64,000 bases of DNA, from assembly GCF_004217285.1 (NCBI RefSeq), contig NZ_SHKS01000010.1, positions 152,271-216,270 of the forward strand, read 5' to 3'. Below the pieces are notes generated by a model that did no database searches, was not told the origin of the DNA, and saw nothing but the letters and a program-made list of their open reading frames with translations. The stretch comes from Streptomyces sp. BK239 (lineage in GTDB: Bacteria; Actinomycetota; Actinomycetes; Streptomycetales; Streptomycetaceae). Positions 34,190-44,131 of this stretch are shown one piece after another. The number at the start of each line of letters is the position of its first letter. Within the stretch, counting starts at the first letter, position 1. A program made the position numbers and the translations under genes.

Positions 34190-35272
34190 GTGAACCCCAG
34201 GCTTGAGGCCGAGCACCTGTACAAGGTGTTCGGCAGACGACAGGACGAGGCGGTCGAACGGCTCCGCGGCGGAGCCGACCGTGAGGAGCTGCGCGGCGAC
34301 GGCGCCACGGCCGCCGTCATCGACGCCTCCTTCGCCGTCGACCCCGGCCAGATCTTCGTCGTCATGGGCCTGTCCGGCTCCGGCAAGTCCACGCTGCTGC
34401 GCATGCTGAACGGACTGCTGGAGCCCACCTCGGGACGCGTCCTGTTCGACGGGCAGGACCTCACCGCGCTCGGCGACCGCGAGCTGCGCGAGGTGCGCGC
34501 CCACAAGATCAGCATGGTGTTCCAGCACTTCGCGCTCTTCCCGCACCGCAGCGTCCTGGACAACGCCGCCTACGGCCTCGCGGTCCAGGGCGTCCCGCGC
34601 GCCGAGCGCGAGGAACGCGCCGCCGAGGCGCTGCGGCTGTGCGGCCTGGCCGGCTGGGAGAAGTCCTGGCCGGACGAGCTGTCCGGCGGCATGCAGCAGC
34701 GCGTGGGCCTCGCCCGCGCCCTCGCCACCGACGCCGACCTGCTCCTCATGGACGAGTCGTTCAGCGCGCTGGACCCGCTGATCCGGCGCGACATGCAGGA
34801 CCAGCTGCTCACGCTCCAGCAGACGCTGAAGAAGACGATCGTCTTCATCACCCACGACCTCAACGAGGCCATGCGCCTCGGCGACCGCATCGCCGTCATG
34901 CGCGACGGCCGCATCGTGCAGACCGGCACCGCCGAGGACATCCTGGTGCGGCCCGCCGACGACTACGTCGCCTCCTTCATCCAGGACGTCGACCGCTCCC
35001 GCGTGCTGACCGCCGCCGCCGTCATGGACGCCGACGTCCGCGGCGACGAGGCCGACTGCGGCTGCGCCACCGCCACCGTCGACACGCCGTTCACCGAGCT
35101 GTGCGCGCTCAGCGCCCGCGTCCCCCACCCCGTCGCCGTGCTCGACGCGGAGCGTGCCCTCGTCGGCGTGGTCCCGCGCAGGCGTCTCGTCGCCTTCATC
35201 GGCGACGAACGGGACACCGAGGCCCGCTGCGACAGCGCGCCCGCCGCCGGCAAGGAGGCCGCCCATGCCTAG
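34190..35272 (+). CDS. proV: Glycine betaine/proline ABC transporter ATP-binding protein
   Basis: A 360-residue ATPase of the ProV/OpuAA type. Walker A GLSGSGKST, Q-loop MVFQHFALFPHRSVLDNAAYG, signature LSGGMQQRVGLARAL, Walker B LLLMDESFSALDP, and H-loop FITHDLNEAM. The family insert after the first strand (EAVERLRGGADREEL) is present. After residue ~270, a C-terminal CBS-like region could sense ionic strength, as in OpuA, but is weakly conserved. The GTG at 34190 has GAGAAGG upstream. Its end overlaps the permease gene by eight bases. Confidence 0.94.
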   Translation: MNPRLEAEHLYKVFGRRQDEAVERLRGGADREELRGDGATAAVIDASFAVDPGQIFVVMGLSGSGKSTLLRMLNGLLEPTSGRVLFDGQDLTALGDRELREVRAHKISMVFQHFALFPHRSVLDNAAYGLAVQGVPRAEREERAAEALRLCGLAGWEKSWPDELSGGMQQRVGLARALATDADLLLMDESFSALDPLIRRDMQDQLLTLQQTLKKTIVFITHDLNEAMRLGDRIAVMRDGRIVQTGTAEDILVRPADDYVASFIQDVDRSRVLTAAAVMDADVRGDEADCGCATATVDTPFTELCALSARVPHPVAVLDAERALVGVVPRRRLVAFIGDERDTEARCDSAPAAGKEAAHA

Positions 35273-37076
35273 GCTCCACCTCGGCGACTGGGTCGACTCC
35301 GGCGTCGACTGGCTCGTCGCTCACATGTCCTGGCTCTTCGACGCCGTCAAGACCGTCGTCGAAGGCATGTACGACGGTCTCGACGCCGTGCTCACCGCCC
35401 CGCAGCCGCTGCTGCTCGCGGGCATCCTCGCCGTGCTCGCCTGGTGGCTGCGCGGCTCGGTCGCGGGCGTCCTCGGCTTCGCCGGGTTCGCGCTCATCGA
35501 CTCCCTCGACCTGTGGGAGGAGGCGATGTCCACCCTGTCCCTGGTGCTCGTCGCCACCGTGATCGCCCTCGTGGTCTCGGTCCCGCTGGGCATCTGGGCC
35601 GCCCGCTCCAGGACGGTCAGCGCCACCCTGCGGCCCGTCCTGGACCTGCTCCAGACCATGCCGTCCATGGTGCTGCTGATCCCGGCGATCCTCTTCTTCG
35701 GCATGGGCGTCCCCGCGGGCGTCGTCGCCACCCTGATCTTCGCGCTCGCGCCCGGCGTGCGCATGACCGAACTCGGCATCCGCCAGGTCGACGCCGAGCT
35801 CGTCGAGGCCGCCGAGGCCTTCGGCACGACGCCCCGCGACACCCTGCTGCGGGTGCAGCTGCCGCTCGCCCTGCCGACGATCATGGCGGGCGTCAACCAG
35901 GTGATCATGCTCGGTCTGTCCATGGTCGTCATCGCCGGCATGGTCGGCACCGGCGGCCTCGGCGGCGCCGTCAACGAGGCCATCGGCCAGCTCGACATCG
36001 GCCTCGGCTTCGAGGCGGGCCTCGGCATCGTCGTCCTCGCCATCTACCTGGACCGCATGACCGGCGCCCTGGGCACCCGCATCTCCCCCCTCGGCCGGCG
36101 CGCCGCCGCCAAGGCCCGTACGACGGTGTGGACCCACCGTCCCCGCCCGGCCGTGGCCCTCGCCGGGGTGTCCGCGCTCGCGCTCGTCGCCGGCGGCATG
36201 GGCGTCCTCGGCCCGAAGGCCGGCACCGCCGAGGCCTCCGCCGCCGACGTCGGCAAGGGCAAGGAGATCACCATCGGCTACATCCCGTGGGACGAGGGCA
36301 TCGCCTCCACGTTCCTGTGGAAGGAGCTGCTGGAGGAACGCGGGTTCGACGTCAAGACCACCCAGTACGCCGCCGGCCCCCTCTACACGGGCCTGGCCAC
36401 CGGCCAGATCGACTTCCAGACCGACTCCTGGCTGCCCACCACCCACGCCGAGTACTGGAAGAAGTACGGCAAGCAGCTCGACGACCTCGGGCAGTGGTAC
36501 GGCCCCACCTCCCTGGAGCTGACCGTCCCGTCCTACATGAAGGACGTGAACACGCTGGCCGACCTCAAGGGCAAGTCCGCGCGGTTCGGCGGGAAGATCA
36601 CCGGCATCGAGCCCAGCGCCGGGATGATGGGCCTGCTCAAGGACAAGGTTCTGGGGGAGTACGGCCTCGACGACTACAAGGTCGTCGACGGCTCCACCCC
36701 GGCGATGCTCGCCGAGCTCAAGCGGGCCTACGCCGAGAAGGCCCCGATCGTCGTCACCCTCTGGTCGCCGCACTGGGCGTACAGCGAGTACGGCCTGAAG
36801 AAGCTGAAGGACCCCCGCGGCGCCTGGGGCAAGGGCGACGGCGTGCACACCCTCTCCCGCAAGGGCTTCGCCGCCGACAACCCCGAGGTCGGCAAGTGGC
36901 TTGAGAACTTCTCGATGACCGAGAAGCAGCTCACCGGCCTGGAGGCGGAGATCCAGAGCGCGGGCAAGGGCAAGGAGCAGGACGCCGTCCGCGGCTGGCT
37001 GAAGAAGAACCCGGGCCTGCTCGACAAGTTCGCGCCCGTGGCCGGCACGGGCGCCGAGAGCCGGGCGGCGGGGTGA
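35265..37076 (+). CDS. Fused permease and substrate-binding protein for glycine betaine/proline uptake
   Basis: A 603-residue ProW-ProX (OpuAB-OpuAC) fusion. Residues ~45-300 are the permease, with an EAA-type loop (EAAEAFGTTPRDTLLRVQLPLALPTIMAG). A further helix near residue 300-320 anchors an exported binding domain from about residue 330 (KEITIGYIPWDEGIASTFLWKELLEERGF), with aromatic residues for a betaine cage (W and Y in DSWLPTTHAEYW, LWSPHWAYSEY). Together with the ATPase gene this is a complete two-gene osmoprotectant importer. Confidence 0.94.
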   Translation: MPRLHLGDWVDSGVDWLVAHMSWLFDAVKTVVEGMYDGLDAVLTAPQPLLLAGILAVLAWWLRGSVAGVLGFAGFALIDSLDLWEEAMSTLSLVLVATVIALVVSVPLGIWAARSRTVSATLRPVLDLLQTMPSMVLLIPAILFFGMGVPAGVVATLIFALAPGVRMTELGIRQVDAELVEAAEAFGTTPRDTLLRVQLPLALPTIMAGVNQVIMLGLSMVVIAGMVGTGGLGGAVNEAIGQLDIGLGFEAGLGIVVLAIYLDRMTGALGTRISPLGRRAAAKARTTVWTHRPRPAVALAGVSALALVAGGMGVLGPKAGTAEASAADVGKGKEITIGYIPWDEGIASTFLWKELLEERGFDVKTTQYAAGPLYTGLATGQIDFQTDSWLPTTHAEYWKKYGKQLDDLGQWYGPTSLELTVPSYMKDVNTLADLKGKSARFGGKITGIEPSAGMMGLLKDKVLGEYGLDDYKVVDGSTPAMLAELKRAYAEKAPIVVTLWSPHWAYSEYGLKKLKDPRGAWGKGDGVHTLSRKGFAADNPEVGKWLENFSMTEKQLTGLEAEIQSAGKGKEQDAVRGWLKKNPGLLDKFAPVAGTGAESRAAG

Positions 37077-37542
37077 CCTGACAGTCCCGCGGCCGCCCGA
37101 CGAGGGGCGGGCACCGACGTACGCGACGAGGCGTGCGCAGGGGCCCGCCCCTCTTCCTCTGTCCCTCCCCTCACGGCAAGGATCCGGCCAACCACGCAGC
37201 GCCAAGCCCACACCCCGGCTCACCGCCCCGCCCGGCCCCGCCGACGGCCGTCCCGCCAAGCCCGGCCGGAGCCGGCGCGTACCGGGAACAGCGGGCGGCC
37301 GGCGCGCATTGAACCGGAGAGGATGAAAACGGCGGAAACGCCACCCCGCCGACAGCCCGCCCGCGATGATCGACTGGCGTGATCCGAGGGGTGGGGCCGG
37401 GCGCTGTGCGGCTCCGATGCGGCGGCCCCGTGAAACGGTTTGCCGAACATGCGTAGGGTGCAGAGAACTCATCGGAAGAGGTGCGTCCGAACCGGGGCAC
37501 ACGGGGTAGTCGGAGCGACGGGCGAAGGAGGGAGCCGGGGCC
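37077..37542. other. Intergenic region after the betaine transporter
   Basis: About 465 bases. It contains a long-loop hairpin (37102-37153) near the transporter stop and presumably the promoter of the XRE-cupin gene; TAGGGT at 37453-37458 is a possible -10. Nothing else was recognised. Confidence 0.6.
37102..37153 (+). terminator. Hairpin downstream of the betaine transporter
   Basis: GAGGGGCGGGC (37102-37112) pairs with GCCCGCCCCTC (37143-37153) with a 30-base loop; a T/C-rich stretch follows. Weak because of the loop length. Confidence 0.5.
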
Positions 37543-38109
37543 ATGGGCGACCACAAGGAACAGCCCCTGCGGGTGGGCGCGGCCGTCCGGCGACGACGCC
37601 GGTCCCTGGACCTCACCCTCGCCGTCGTGGCCGCGCGCAGCGGCCTGTCCGTCCCGTTCCTCAGCCAGATCGAGAACGACCGGGCGCGGCCCAGCACCAG
37701 CTCCCTGGAGAAAGTCGCCGACGCCCTGCGCACCACGGCCGTCGAACTCCTCGCCGCCGCCGACCCGGCCTGCAGCGTCGACGTCGTGCGCGCCGAGCTG
37801 ACCGATCCCGGCCCCGAGCCGCACAGCCGTTCCCTGGTGCGCGGCCACCACCAGATGCACGCCAGCGAGTACACCGGCGGCCACGAGGCCGGCCGCGAGT
37901 TCCAGTACCGCAACGACCAGTTGATGTACGTCGCGGACGGGGCCGTGGAGATCGAGGCGGAGGGCCGCGCCTACCGTCTCGGCCGGGGCGACACCCTCTA
38001 CCTCACCGGCGGGGTCCGCCACCGCTGGCGGGCGACCGTCGCCGACACCCGAGTGGTCGTCGTCGCGGTCGCCGAGCACATCGAGGCGGTCCGGAACCGG
38101 AAGCGGTAG
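37543..38109 (+). CDS. XRE-family regulator with C-terminal cupin domain
   Basis: A 188-residue regulator. The N-terminal Cro/CI helix-turn-helix is LRVGAAVRRRRRSLDLTLAVVAARSGLSVPFLSQIENDRARPSTSSLEKVADAL; the C-terminal half is a cupin sensor (QLMYVADGAVEIEAEGRAYRLGRGDTLYLTGGVRHRW). Such proteins often control small-molecule or amino acid metabolism. GGAGG lies upstream of the ATG. The stop codon shares a base with the start of the next gene, so the two are coupled. Confidence 0.92.
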   Translation: MGDHKEQPLRVGAAVRRRRRSLDLTLAVVAARSGLSVPFLSQIENDRARPSTSSLEKVADALRTTAVELLAAADPACSVDVVRAELTDPGPEPHSRSLVRGHHQMHASEYTGGHEAGREFQYRNDQLMYVADGAVEIEAEGRAYRLGRGDTLYLTGGVRHRWRATVADTRVVVVAVAEHIEAVRNRKR

Positions 38110-38828
38110 TGCGGGTCGTCTCCCTGGTGCCCTCCCTCACGGAGGCGGTCGCCGTCTCCCTGCCCGGCGTCCTGGCCGGCGCCACCGACTGGTGCACGCA
38201 CCCGGCGGACCTCGACGTCCCCCGGCTGGGCGGCACCAAGAACCCCCGCGTCGACGAGATCGTCGCCCTCGCCCCCGACCTGGTCGTCGCCAACGAGGAG
38301 GAGAACCGGGGACCCGACCTCGCCGCACTGCGCTCCGCCGGCATCGAGGTGCTGGTCACCGAGGTGCGGGACGTGCCGCAGGCCTTCCGCGAACTGGACC
38401 GGGTGCTGTACGCGTGCGGGGCGCGCGGGCGTCCGCGCTGGCTGGACGAGGCCGAGGCGGCGTGGGCCGCCGTCCAGCCCGGCGCGCCCCGCAGGAGTGC
38501 CGTGGTGCCGGTCTGGCGCCGCCCCTGGATGGTCCTGGGCCGGGACACCTTCGCCGGGGACGTCCTGGCCCGCCTGGGCGTCGACCACCTCTACGCCTCC
38601 CACGCCGACCGCTACCCGAAGGTCCCCCTGGAGGAGCTGCGGGCAGCCGCCCCCGACCTGGTCGTCCTGCCCGACGAGCCCTACCGCTTCACCCCGGGCG
38701 ACGGCCCGGAGGCCTTCCCCGGCCTGCCCTGCGCGCTCGTCAGCGGACGGCTCCTGACGTGGTACGGGCCCTCGCTCGCCGTCGCGCCACGGGAGCTGGC
38801 TTCGGCGCTGCGAGCAGCCCGCCCCTGA
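38109..38828 (+). CDS. BtuF-like periplasmic-binding-fold protein without signal peptide
   Basis: A 239-residue helical-backbone metal receptor (BtuF/FhuD class II fold). RVVSLVPSLTEAVAVSLPGVLAGATDWCTHP is the start typical of the cobalamin-binding family, and VDEIVALAPDLVVANEEENR and ELRAAAPDLVVLPDEPYRF repeat in each lobe. There is no signal peptide, so it is probably cytoplasmic and not a classic transport receptor. The GTG overlaps the upstream stop by one base. Its 3' end overlaps the convergent TDT gene by 89 bases. Confidence 0.85.
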   Translation: MRVVSLVPSLTEAVAVSLPGVLAGATDWCTHPADLDVPRLGGTKNPRVDEIVALAPDLVVANEEENRGPDLAALRSAGIEVLVTEVRDVPQAFRELDRVLYACGARGRPRWLDEAEAAWAAVQPGAPRRSAVVPVWRRPWMVLGRDTFAGDVLARLGVDHLYASHADRYPKVPLEELRAAAPDLVVLPDEPYRFTPGDGPEAFPGLPCALVSGRLLTWYGPSLAVAPRELASALRAARP

Positions 38829-39921
38829 CCAGGGCGAGGACCGTGCGCACGGCGACGAGGGCCCACACGCCGACCAGCACGACGTACAGCCCCGCCGCCG
38901 CAGTGGCGAACCCCGCGAGCCCGGTGTGCCGGGCCAGCGCCGCCGCCCCCGTCACACAGGTGCCGACGGGGAAGGTGAACGCCCACCACGTCATCGCGAA
39001 ACCCATTCCCTGCCCGCGGGCGCGTGCCGCGCGGACGGCGGCCAGGCACAGCCACAGCAGCGCGAGGCCCATCACGGGCACCCCGTAGCCGACGGCGGCC
39101 AGCGCCGCCACGCGCGCGTGCGGCTCGGACACCACCCCGGGCGCTACGTCGGCGAACTGCCCCACGGCCGTGGTGGACTGGCCGAGCGGCCCGAGGACGA
39201 GGAACAGGGTCGGCGTGAGCGCGAGGGGCAGCGGTCCGCCGCCGACCAGCCGGCCGAGGACGACCGGCAGCAGGGCGAGCGTGGCCGGCAGGCTCAGCGC
39301 GAACAGCGCGCAGCACACGACGAGGAGCGCCGCACGGGGCGGCCCGGCCGGCAGGTGCGGCACGAGCGCCGGCCCCGACGCGGCCGGTACCAGCGGCGCC
39401 ACCAGCGGCAGCAGCCACACCGGTGTCGCCTCGTGCCGCCGCACCCGGTGGCGTACGGCCATCAGGTACGGCACGGCGACGCCGACCGTGAGTGCGGCGA
39501 GCGTGCCGGCGGTGAACAGGGCGGCGTCGAGGGCGAGCGCCGCCGGGGTTCCGATCCAGTCCCGGCCGACCGCCAGGGTGCCGCTGCCGACGGCGACCAG
39601 CGCCATCGCCGGGCAGCCGTAGAAGGGGGCGGTGGCCGGGTCGTGAAGGTGCGCGCGGACCTGGTCGCGGTGGTGGCGCCGGTGCAGGGAGCGGGCGGCC
39701 AGGAGGGTGGCCAGCAGGGCGAGGGACAGCGCCCACACGGCCGCGCAGAACGGGCGCAGGCCCGGGATGGGGTGGGTGAGCGAGGCGCCGGCGGTGGCGA
39801 CGATCGCGGTGCCCATGACCGTGGCGTACCAGTTCGGGCCGAGGTGGCGGACGGAGGTGATCACCAGTGAACGGTCGCTCGTGCGGGCGTTCGCGACCAG
39901 GGAGGACGGACCTATGAGCAC
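38740..39921 (-). CDS. TDT family transporter (TehA/C4-dicarboxylate type)
   Basis: A 393-residue membrane protein with about ten hydrophobic helices. RHLGPNWYATVMGTAIVATAG is the TDT/SLAC1-type start, and GMGFAMTWWAFTFPVGTCVTGAAALAR near the C-terminus is characteristic. Members export or import dicarboxylates, sulphite or tellurite-related anions; the substrate here is unknown. The GTG at 39921 is 13 bases from the divergent LysR start; no ribosome site is visible. The C-terminal tail overlaps the convergent gene. Confidence 0.85.
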   Translation of the reverse strand: MLIGPSSLVANARTSDRSLVITSVRHLGPNWYATVMGTAIVATAGASLTHPIPGLRPFCAAVWALSLALLATLLAARSLHRRHHRDQVRAHLHDPATAPFYGCPAMALVAVGSGTLAVGRDWIGTPAALALDAALFTAGTLAALTVGVAVPYLMAVRHRVRRHEATPVWLLPLVAPLVPAASGPALVPHLPAGPPRAALLVVCCALFALSLPATLALLPVVLGRLVGGGPLPLALTPTLFLVLGPLGQSTTAVGQFADVAPGVVSEPHARVAALAAVGYGVPVMGLALLWLCLAAVRAARARGQGMGFAMTWWAFTFPVGTCVTGAAALARHTGLAGFATAAAGLYVVLVGVWALVAVRTVLALVRGGLLAAPKPAPVARRRARARTTSGAVR

Positions 39922-39922
39922 A

Positions 39923-39928
39923 TAAACT
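39923..39928 (+). promoter_or_regulatory. -10 element of a probable leaderless lysR transcript
   Basis: TAAACT ends six bases before the LysR ATG. It lies within an inverted repeat CATAA-N7-TTATG (39921-39937) that could be a LysR binding site shared by the divergent transporter gene. Confidence 0.4.
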
Positions 39929-39934
39929 GGGCTT

Positions 39935-40891
39935 ATGAGCAGTGGTGCGGGCAGCGGGACGGGGGACGGCGAGCGGGGCGGGAGCGGTGCCGGGGGCGCG
40001 GGGTCGCTCGCGCACCGGGTTCCCGATCTCGGGGCGCTGGAGCTGTTGTTGGCGGTGGCCAGGGTGGGCAGCCTAGGGGCGGCGGCGCGTGAGCTGGGCA
40101 TCACCCAGCCGGCCGCGAGCAGCCGGGTCCGGTCCATGGAACGGCAGCTCGGGGTGGCCCTGGTGGACCGGTCGCCGCGCGGGTCGACCCTCACCGACGC
40201 CGGGGCGCTGGTCACCGACTGGGCGCGGCGGATCGTCGAGGCGGCGGAGGCCTTCGACGCGGGGGCGCAGGCGCTGCGGGACCGGCGGGACTCGCGGCTC
40301 AGGGTGGCGGCGAGCATGACCATCGCGGAGTACCTGCTGCCCGGCTGGCTCCTCGCGCTGCGCGCGCAGCGGCCTGACACGGAGGTGTCGCTGCACGCGG
40401 GGAACTCCGCGGGAGTGGCGCAGCGGGTGCTCACGGGGGAGGCCGACCTGGGCTTCGTGGAGGGGCTCACGGTGTCGTCGGGGCTCGACTCCGCGGTCAT
40501 CGCCCATGACCGTCTGATCGTCGTGGTCGCCCCCGGTCATCCGTGGGCGCGGCGTCGACGGCCGCTGGCGGCGGGGGAGGTGGCGTCGACGCCGTTGATC
40601 CTGCGGGAGAAGGGGTCGGGGACGCGGCAGGTGCTGGACGCGGCGCTCGGCGGTCTGGCGCGGCCGTTGATCGAACTGTCCTCGACGACGGCGGTGAAGG
40701 CGGCGGCGGTCAGCGGGGCGGGCCCCGCGGTGCTGAGCGAGCTGGCGGTGGGGGAGGAGCTGGGGATGCGCCGGCTGGTGAGTGTGCCGCTGGAGTCGGT
40801 GGTGCTGGCCCGGGAGCTGCGGGCGGTGTGGCCCACGGGGCATCGGCCCGCGGGACCGGCGCGGGAGCTGTTGTCGTTGACGCGGGGGTAG
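39935..40891 (+). CDS. LysR-family transcriptional regulator
   Basis: A 318-residue regulator. After a Gly/Ser-rich ~25-residue leader comes the helix-turn-helix LGALELLLAVARVGSLGAAARELGITQPAASSRVRSMERQLGVALVDRSPRGSTLTDAG. The LysR substrate domain follows (RVAASMTIAEYLLPGWL..., LILREKGSGTRQVLDAAL). It resembles CysB/CbbR-like regulators. It is divergent from the TDT transporter with only 13 bases between starts, so it very likely controls that gene. It is convergent with the hydrolase gene, ten bases apart. Confidence 0.93.
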   Translation: MSSGAGSGTGDGERGGSGAGGAGSLAHRVPDLGALELLLAVARVGSLGAAARELGITQPAASSRVRSMERQLGVALVDRSPRGSTLTDAGALVTDWARRIVEAAEAFDAGAQALRDRRDSRLRVAASMTIAEYLLPGWLLALRAQRPDTEVSLHAGNSAGVAQRVLTGEADLGFVEGLTVSSGLDSAVIAHDRLIVVVAPGHPWARRRRPLAAGEVASTPLILREKGSGTRQVLDAALGGLARPLIELSSTTAVKAAAVSGAGPAVLSELAVGEELGMRRLVSVPLESVVLARELRAVWPTGHRPAGPARELLSLTRG

Positions 40892-40901
40892 CGGCGGGAC
40901 T

Positions 40902-41597
40902 TCAGTGCGCGGCGCCGGATGCCGCCTCGATCAGGCCCTGCATCACTCTCAGGTCCTGGGCCATCTCCGGGTGCCATTGGACTCCCAGGACCCAGCCACG
41001 GGACGGCGGCGGTTCCACCGCCTCCACCGTGCCGTCGGCCGCGTGGGCCGACGGGATCAGGTCGGCGCCCAGGCGGTCCACCGCCTGGTGGTGGAAGGTG
41101 GGGACGGTCGTCTCCTCCGGGACGAGGGCGGCGTAGCGTGTGCCGGGGACCGGTTTCACCGGGTGCTCGCCGAAGACGCCCACGGTCTCGGCGTGGCCGT
41201 CGAGATGCTGGACGAGGGTGCCGCCGGCGGCGACGTTCAGCAGCTGCATGCCGCGGCAGATGCCGAGCAGGGGCGTGCCGGCGGCCATGGCGGCGTGGAT
41301 CAGGGCGAGCTCCCACGCGTCGCGGCGTGGCGCGGGCGGGCCGCAGCGCGGGGAGCGTTCGGCGCCGTAGTGCACGGGGTCGACGTCGGGTCCGCCCGCG
41401 ATGACGAGGCCGTCCAGGCGGGCGACGGCCTCGGCGGCGTGGGCCGGGTCGTCGGGCGGCAGCATCGCGGCGAGGCCGCCGGAGGCCTGCACCAGGCGGG
41501 GGTATCCGACCGGCAGCAGGGCCGCCTCCAGCTCCCAGACGCCCCAGCGGGCGCCGGGCTCCAGGTACGTGCTCACACCGATCAGCGGCCTTGCCAT
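40902..41597 (-). CDS. Gamma-glutamyl hydrolase, class I GATase (PuuD-like)
   Basis: A 231-residue peptidase C26 enzyme. The nucleophile is in LLGICRGMQLLNVAAGG, and the His/Glu pair is in GVQWHPEM. GGPDVDPVHYG is the family's substrate-loop motif. PuuD-type enzymes cleave gamma-glutamyl amides such as gamma-glutamyl-GABA. In this operon context the likely substrate is gamma-glutamylglycine from the ethanolamine route, giving glutamate and glycine (inference). GGAG precedes the ATG. It follows the permease gene by 17 bases. Confidence 0.92.
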   Translation of the reverse strand: MARPLIGVSTYLEPGARWGVWELEAALLPVGYPRLVQASGGLAAMLPPDDPAHAAEAVARLDGLVIAGGPDVDPVHYGAERSPRCGPPAPRRDAWELALIHAAMAAGTPLLGICRGMQLLNVAAGGTLVQHLDGHAETVGVFGEHPVKPVPGTRYAALVPEETTVPTFHHQAVDRLGADLIPSAHAADGTVEAVEPPPSRGWVLGVQWHPEMAQDLRVMQGLIEAASGAAH

Positions 41598-41614
41598 GCG
41601 CACTCCCTCGTCTC

Positions 41615-43060
<1,446 letters not shown>

Positions 43061-43077
43061 GACGCGACTCCCCACGG

Positions 43078-43109
43078 GCGGTGGACGAACGCAGCGGTGG
43101 ACGAACGCA
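43078..43109. repeat. Exact 16-bp tandem repeat upstream of the permease
   Basis: GCGGTGGACGAACGCA occurs at 43078-43093 and again at 43094-43109. It begins 17 bases before the permease start, in the transcript leader or promoter region. Confidence 0.85.
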
Positions 43110-43176
43110 AGGGAACTCAGGACTACGCAGGGGACCTCAGGCCAAGGCACCGGAAGGAATGCGAACCGAGGGAACC

Positions 43177-43198
43177 CAATGGAATGGATGCATACCTT
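43177..43198. promoter_or_regulatory. Candidate GntR operator, permease side
   Basis: CAATGG, nine bases, ATACCTT. The same motif with identical spacing is found at 44035-44056. It lies 117 bases upstream of the permease start. Confidence 0.6.
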
Positions 43199-43277
43199 TG
43201 CGGTCCGTCGGCCGGATGGCAAGACCCCTGCGTGAAACCCGCGTAAAACCCACGCGTCCGCCGTCCGTCCCCGCCGC

Positions 43278-44012
43278 TCACCCCAGGAAGCCGCGCAGCA
43301 GCGCCGCCGTGCCCGCACAGTGTTCGCGCATCATCTCCCGCGCGCCGTCCGCGTCCCCGTCGAGCACGGCCTCCACGATCGCGGTGTGCTGGCGCTGGGA
43401 GTGCTCCAGGTTGCGCACCAGCAGCGGGATGCAGTCCAGCAGGTCGTTGACGCTCGCCCGGACCGCCGCGTACCGGGCCGTCAGTGACGGCGACCCGCAC
43501 AGCTCCGCGAGCGTGAGGTGCAGCAGCGTGTCCTGGCGGCGGTAGTCGGCGAGCGGGGCGTCGTGCGTGCGGGCCAGCGCGTCACGCAGCCGGGCCGCCT
43601 GCTCGTCGTCCAGGCCGTGCGCCGCGCACAGGCCGGCCGCCCCCACCTCCAGCACCTCCCGGAAGCGCAGGACGTCCTCGACGTCGATCCGCTCGATCCG
43701 CCGCCGCAGTTCGTCCTCGCCGCCCCCGTCGGCCCGGGGCAGCACGAACGTGCCGCCGTAGCGCCCGCGCCGCGCCTCCACCAGGCCCTGGTCCTGAAGC
43801 ACCTTCAGCACCTCGCGCAGCGTCACCCGGCTGATCCCGAGCCGCTCCGCCAGCTCCCGCTCGGCCGGCAGCCGCTCCCCGGCCGGCACCAGGCCCAGCC
43901 GGACGACCTGCAGGATCTGCTCCAGCGCCTCCTCGAAGCCGTTGCCCGCCCGCACGGGCCGCAGCACCGGCGTCAGCCGGTCCTCCGCACCGCCCTCCGC
44001 GTCCAGAGCCAT
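43278..44012 (-). CDS. GntR-family (FadR subfamily) regulator
   Basis: A 244-residue regulator. The winged helix is EQILQVVRLGLVPAGERLPAERELAERLGISRVTLREVLKVLQDQGLVEARRGRYGGTFVL; the C-terminal FCD domain has RFREVLEVGAAGLCAAHGLDDE and metal-type histidines (HLTLAELCGSPSL, HTAIVEAVLDGDADGAREMMREHC). I chose the ATG at 44012 (GGAAGGGGG upstream). Its position between the permease and synthetase genes, and the 22-bp motif at both their control regions, suggest it regulates both. Confidence 0.92.
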   Translation of the reverse strand: MALDAEGGAEDRLTPVLRPVRAGNGFEEALEQILQVVRLGLVPAGERLPAERELAERLGISRVTLREVLKVLQDQGLVEARRGRYGGTFVLPRADGGGEDELRRRIERIDVEDVLRFREVLEVGAAGLCAAHGLDDEQAARLRDALARTHDAPLADYRRQDTLLHLTLAELCGSPSLTARYAAVRASVNDLLDCIPLLVRNLEHSQRQHTAIVEAVLDGDADGAREMMREHCAGTAALLRGFLG

Positions 44013-44034
44013 GTGGTCGCGCCCCCTTCCCAAA

Positions 44035-44056
44035 CAATGGTTCTCGGCAATACCTT
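44035..44056. promoter_or_regulatory. Candidate GntR operator, synthetase side
   Basis: CAATGG, nine bases, ATACCTT, in the gap between the divergent regulator and the synthetase gene. The other copy is at 43177-43198. Confidence 0.6.
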
Positions 44057-44131
44057 ATGGCTCTCGGCCCGGCCGGAGAAGTGCGCGGCGGTCCGAAGGA
44101 CAGCGCGCAGCAGCCCGAAGGAGGCCCTCCC

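Noticed and set aside
44035..44056. Classical FadR operator (TGGTnnnACCA type)
   Set aside because: The half-sites do not match that consensus well; I report it only as a shared motif of the locus.
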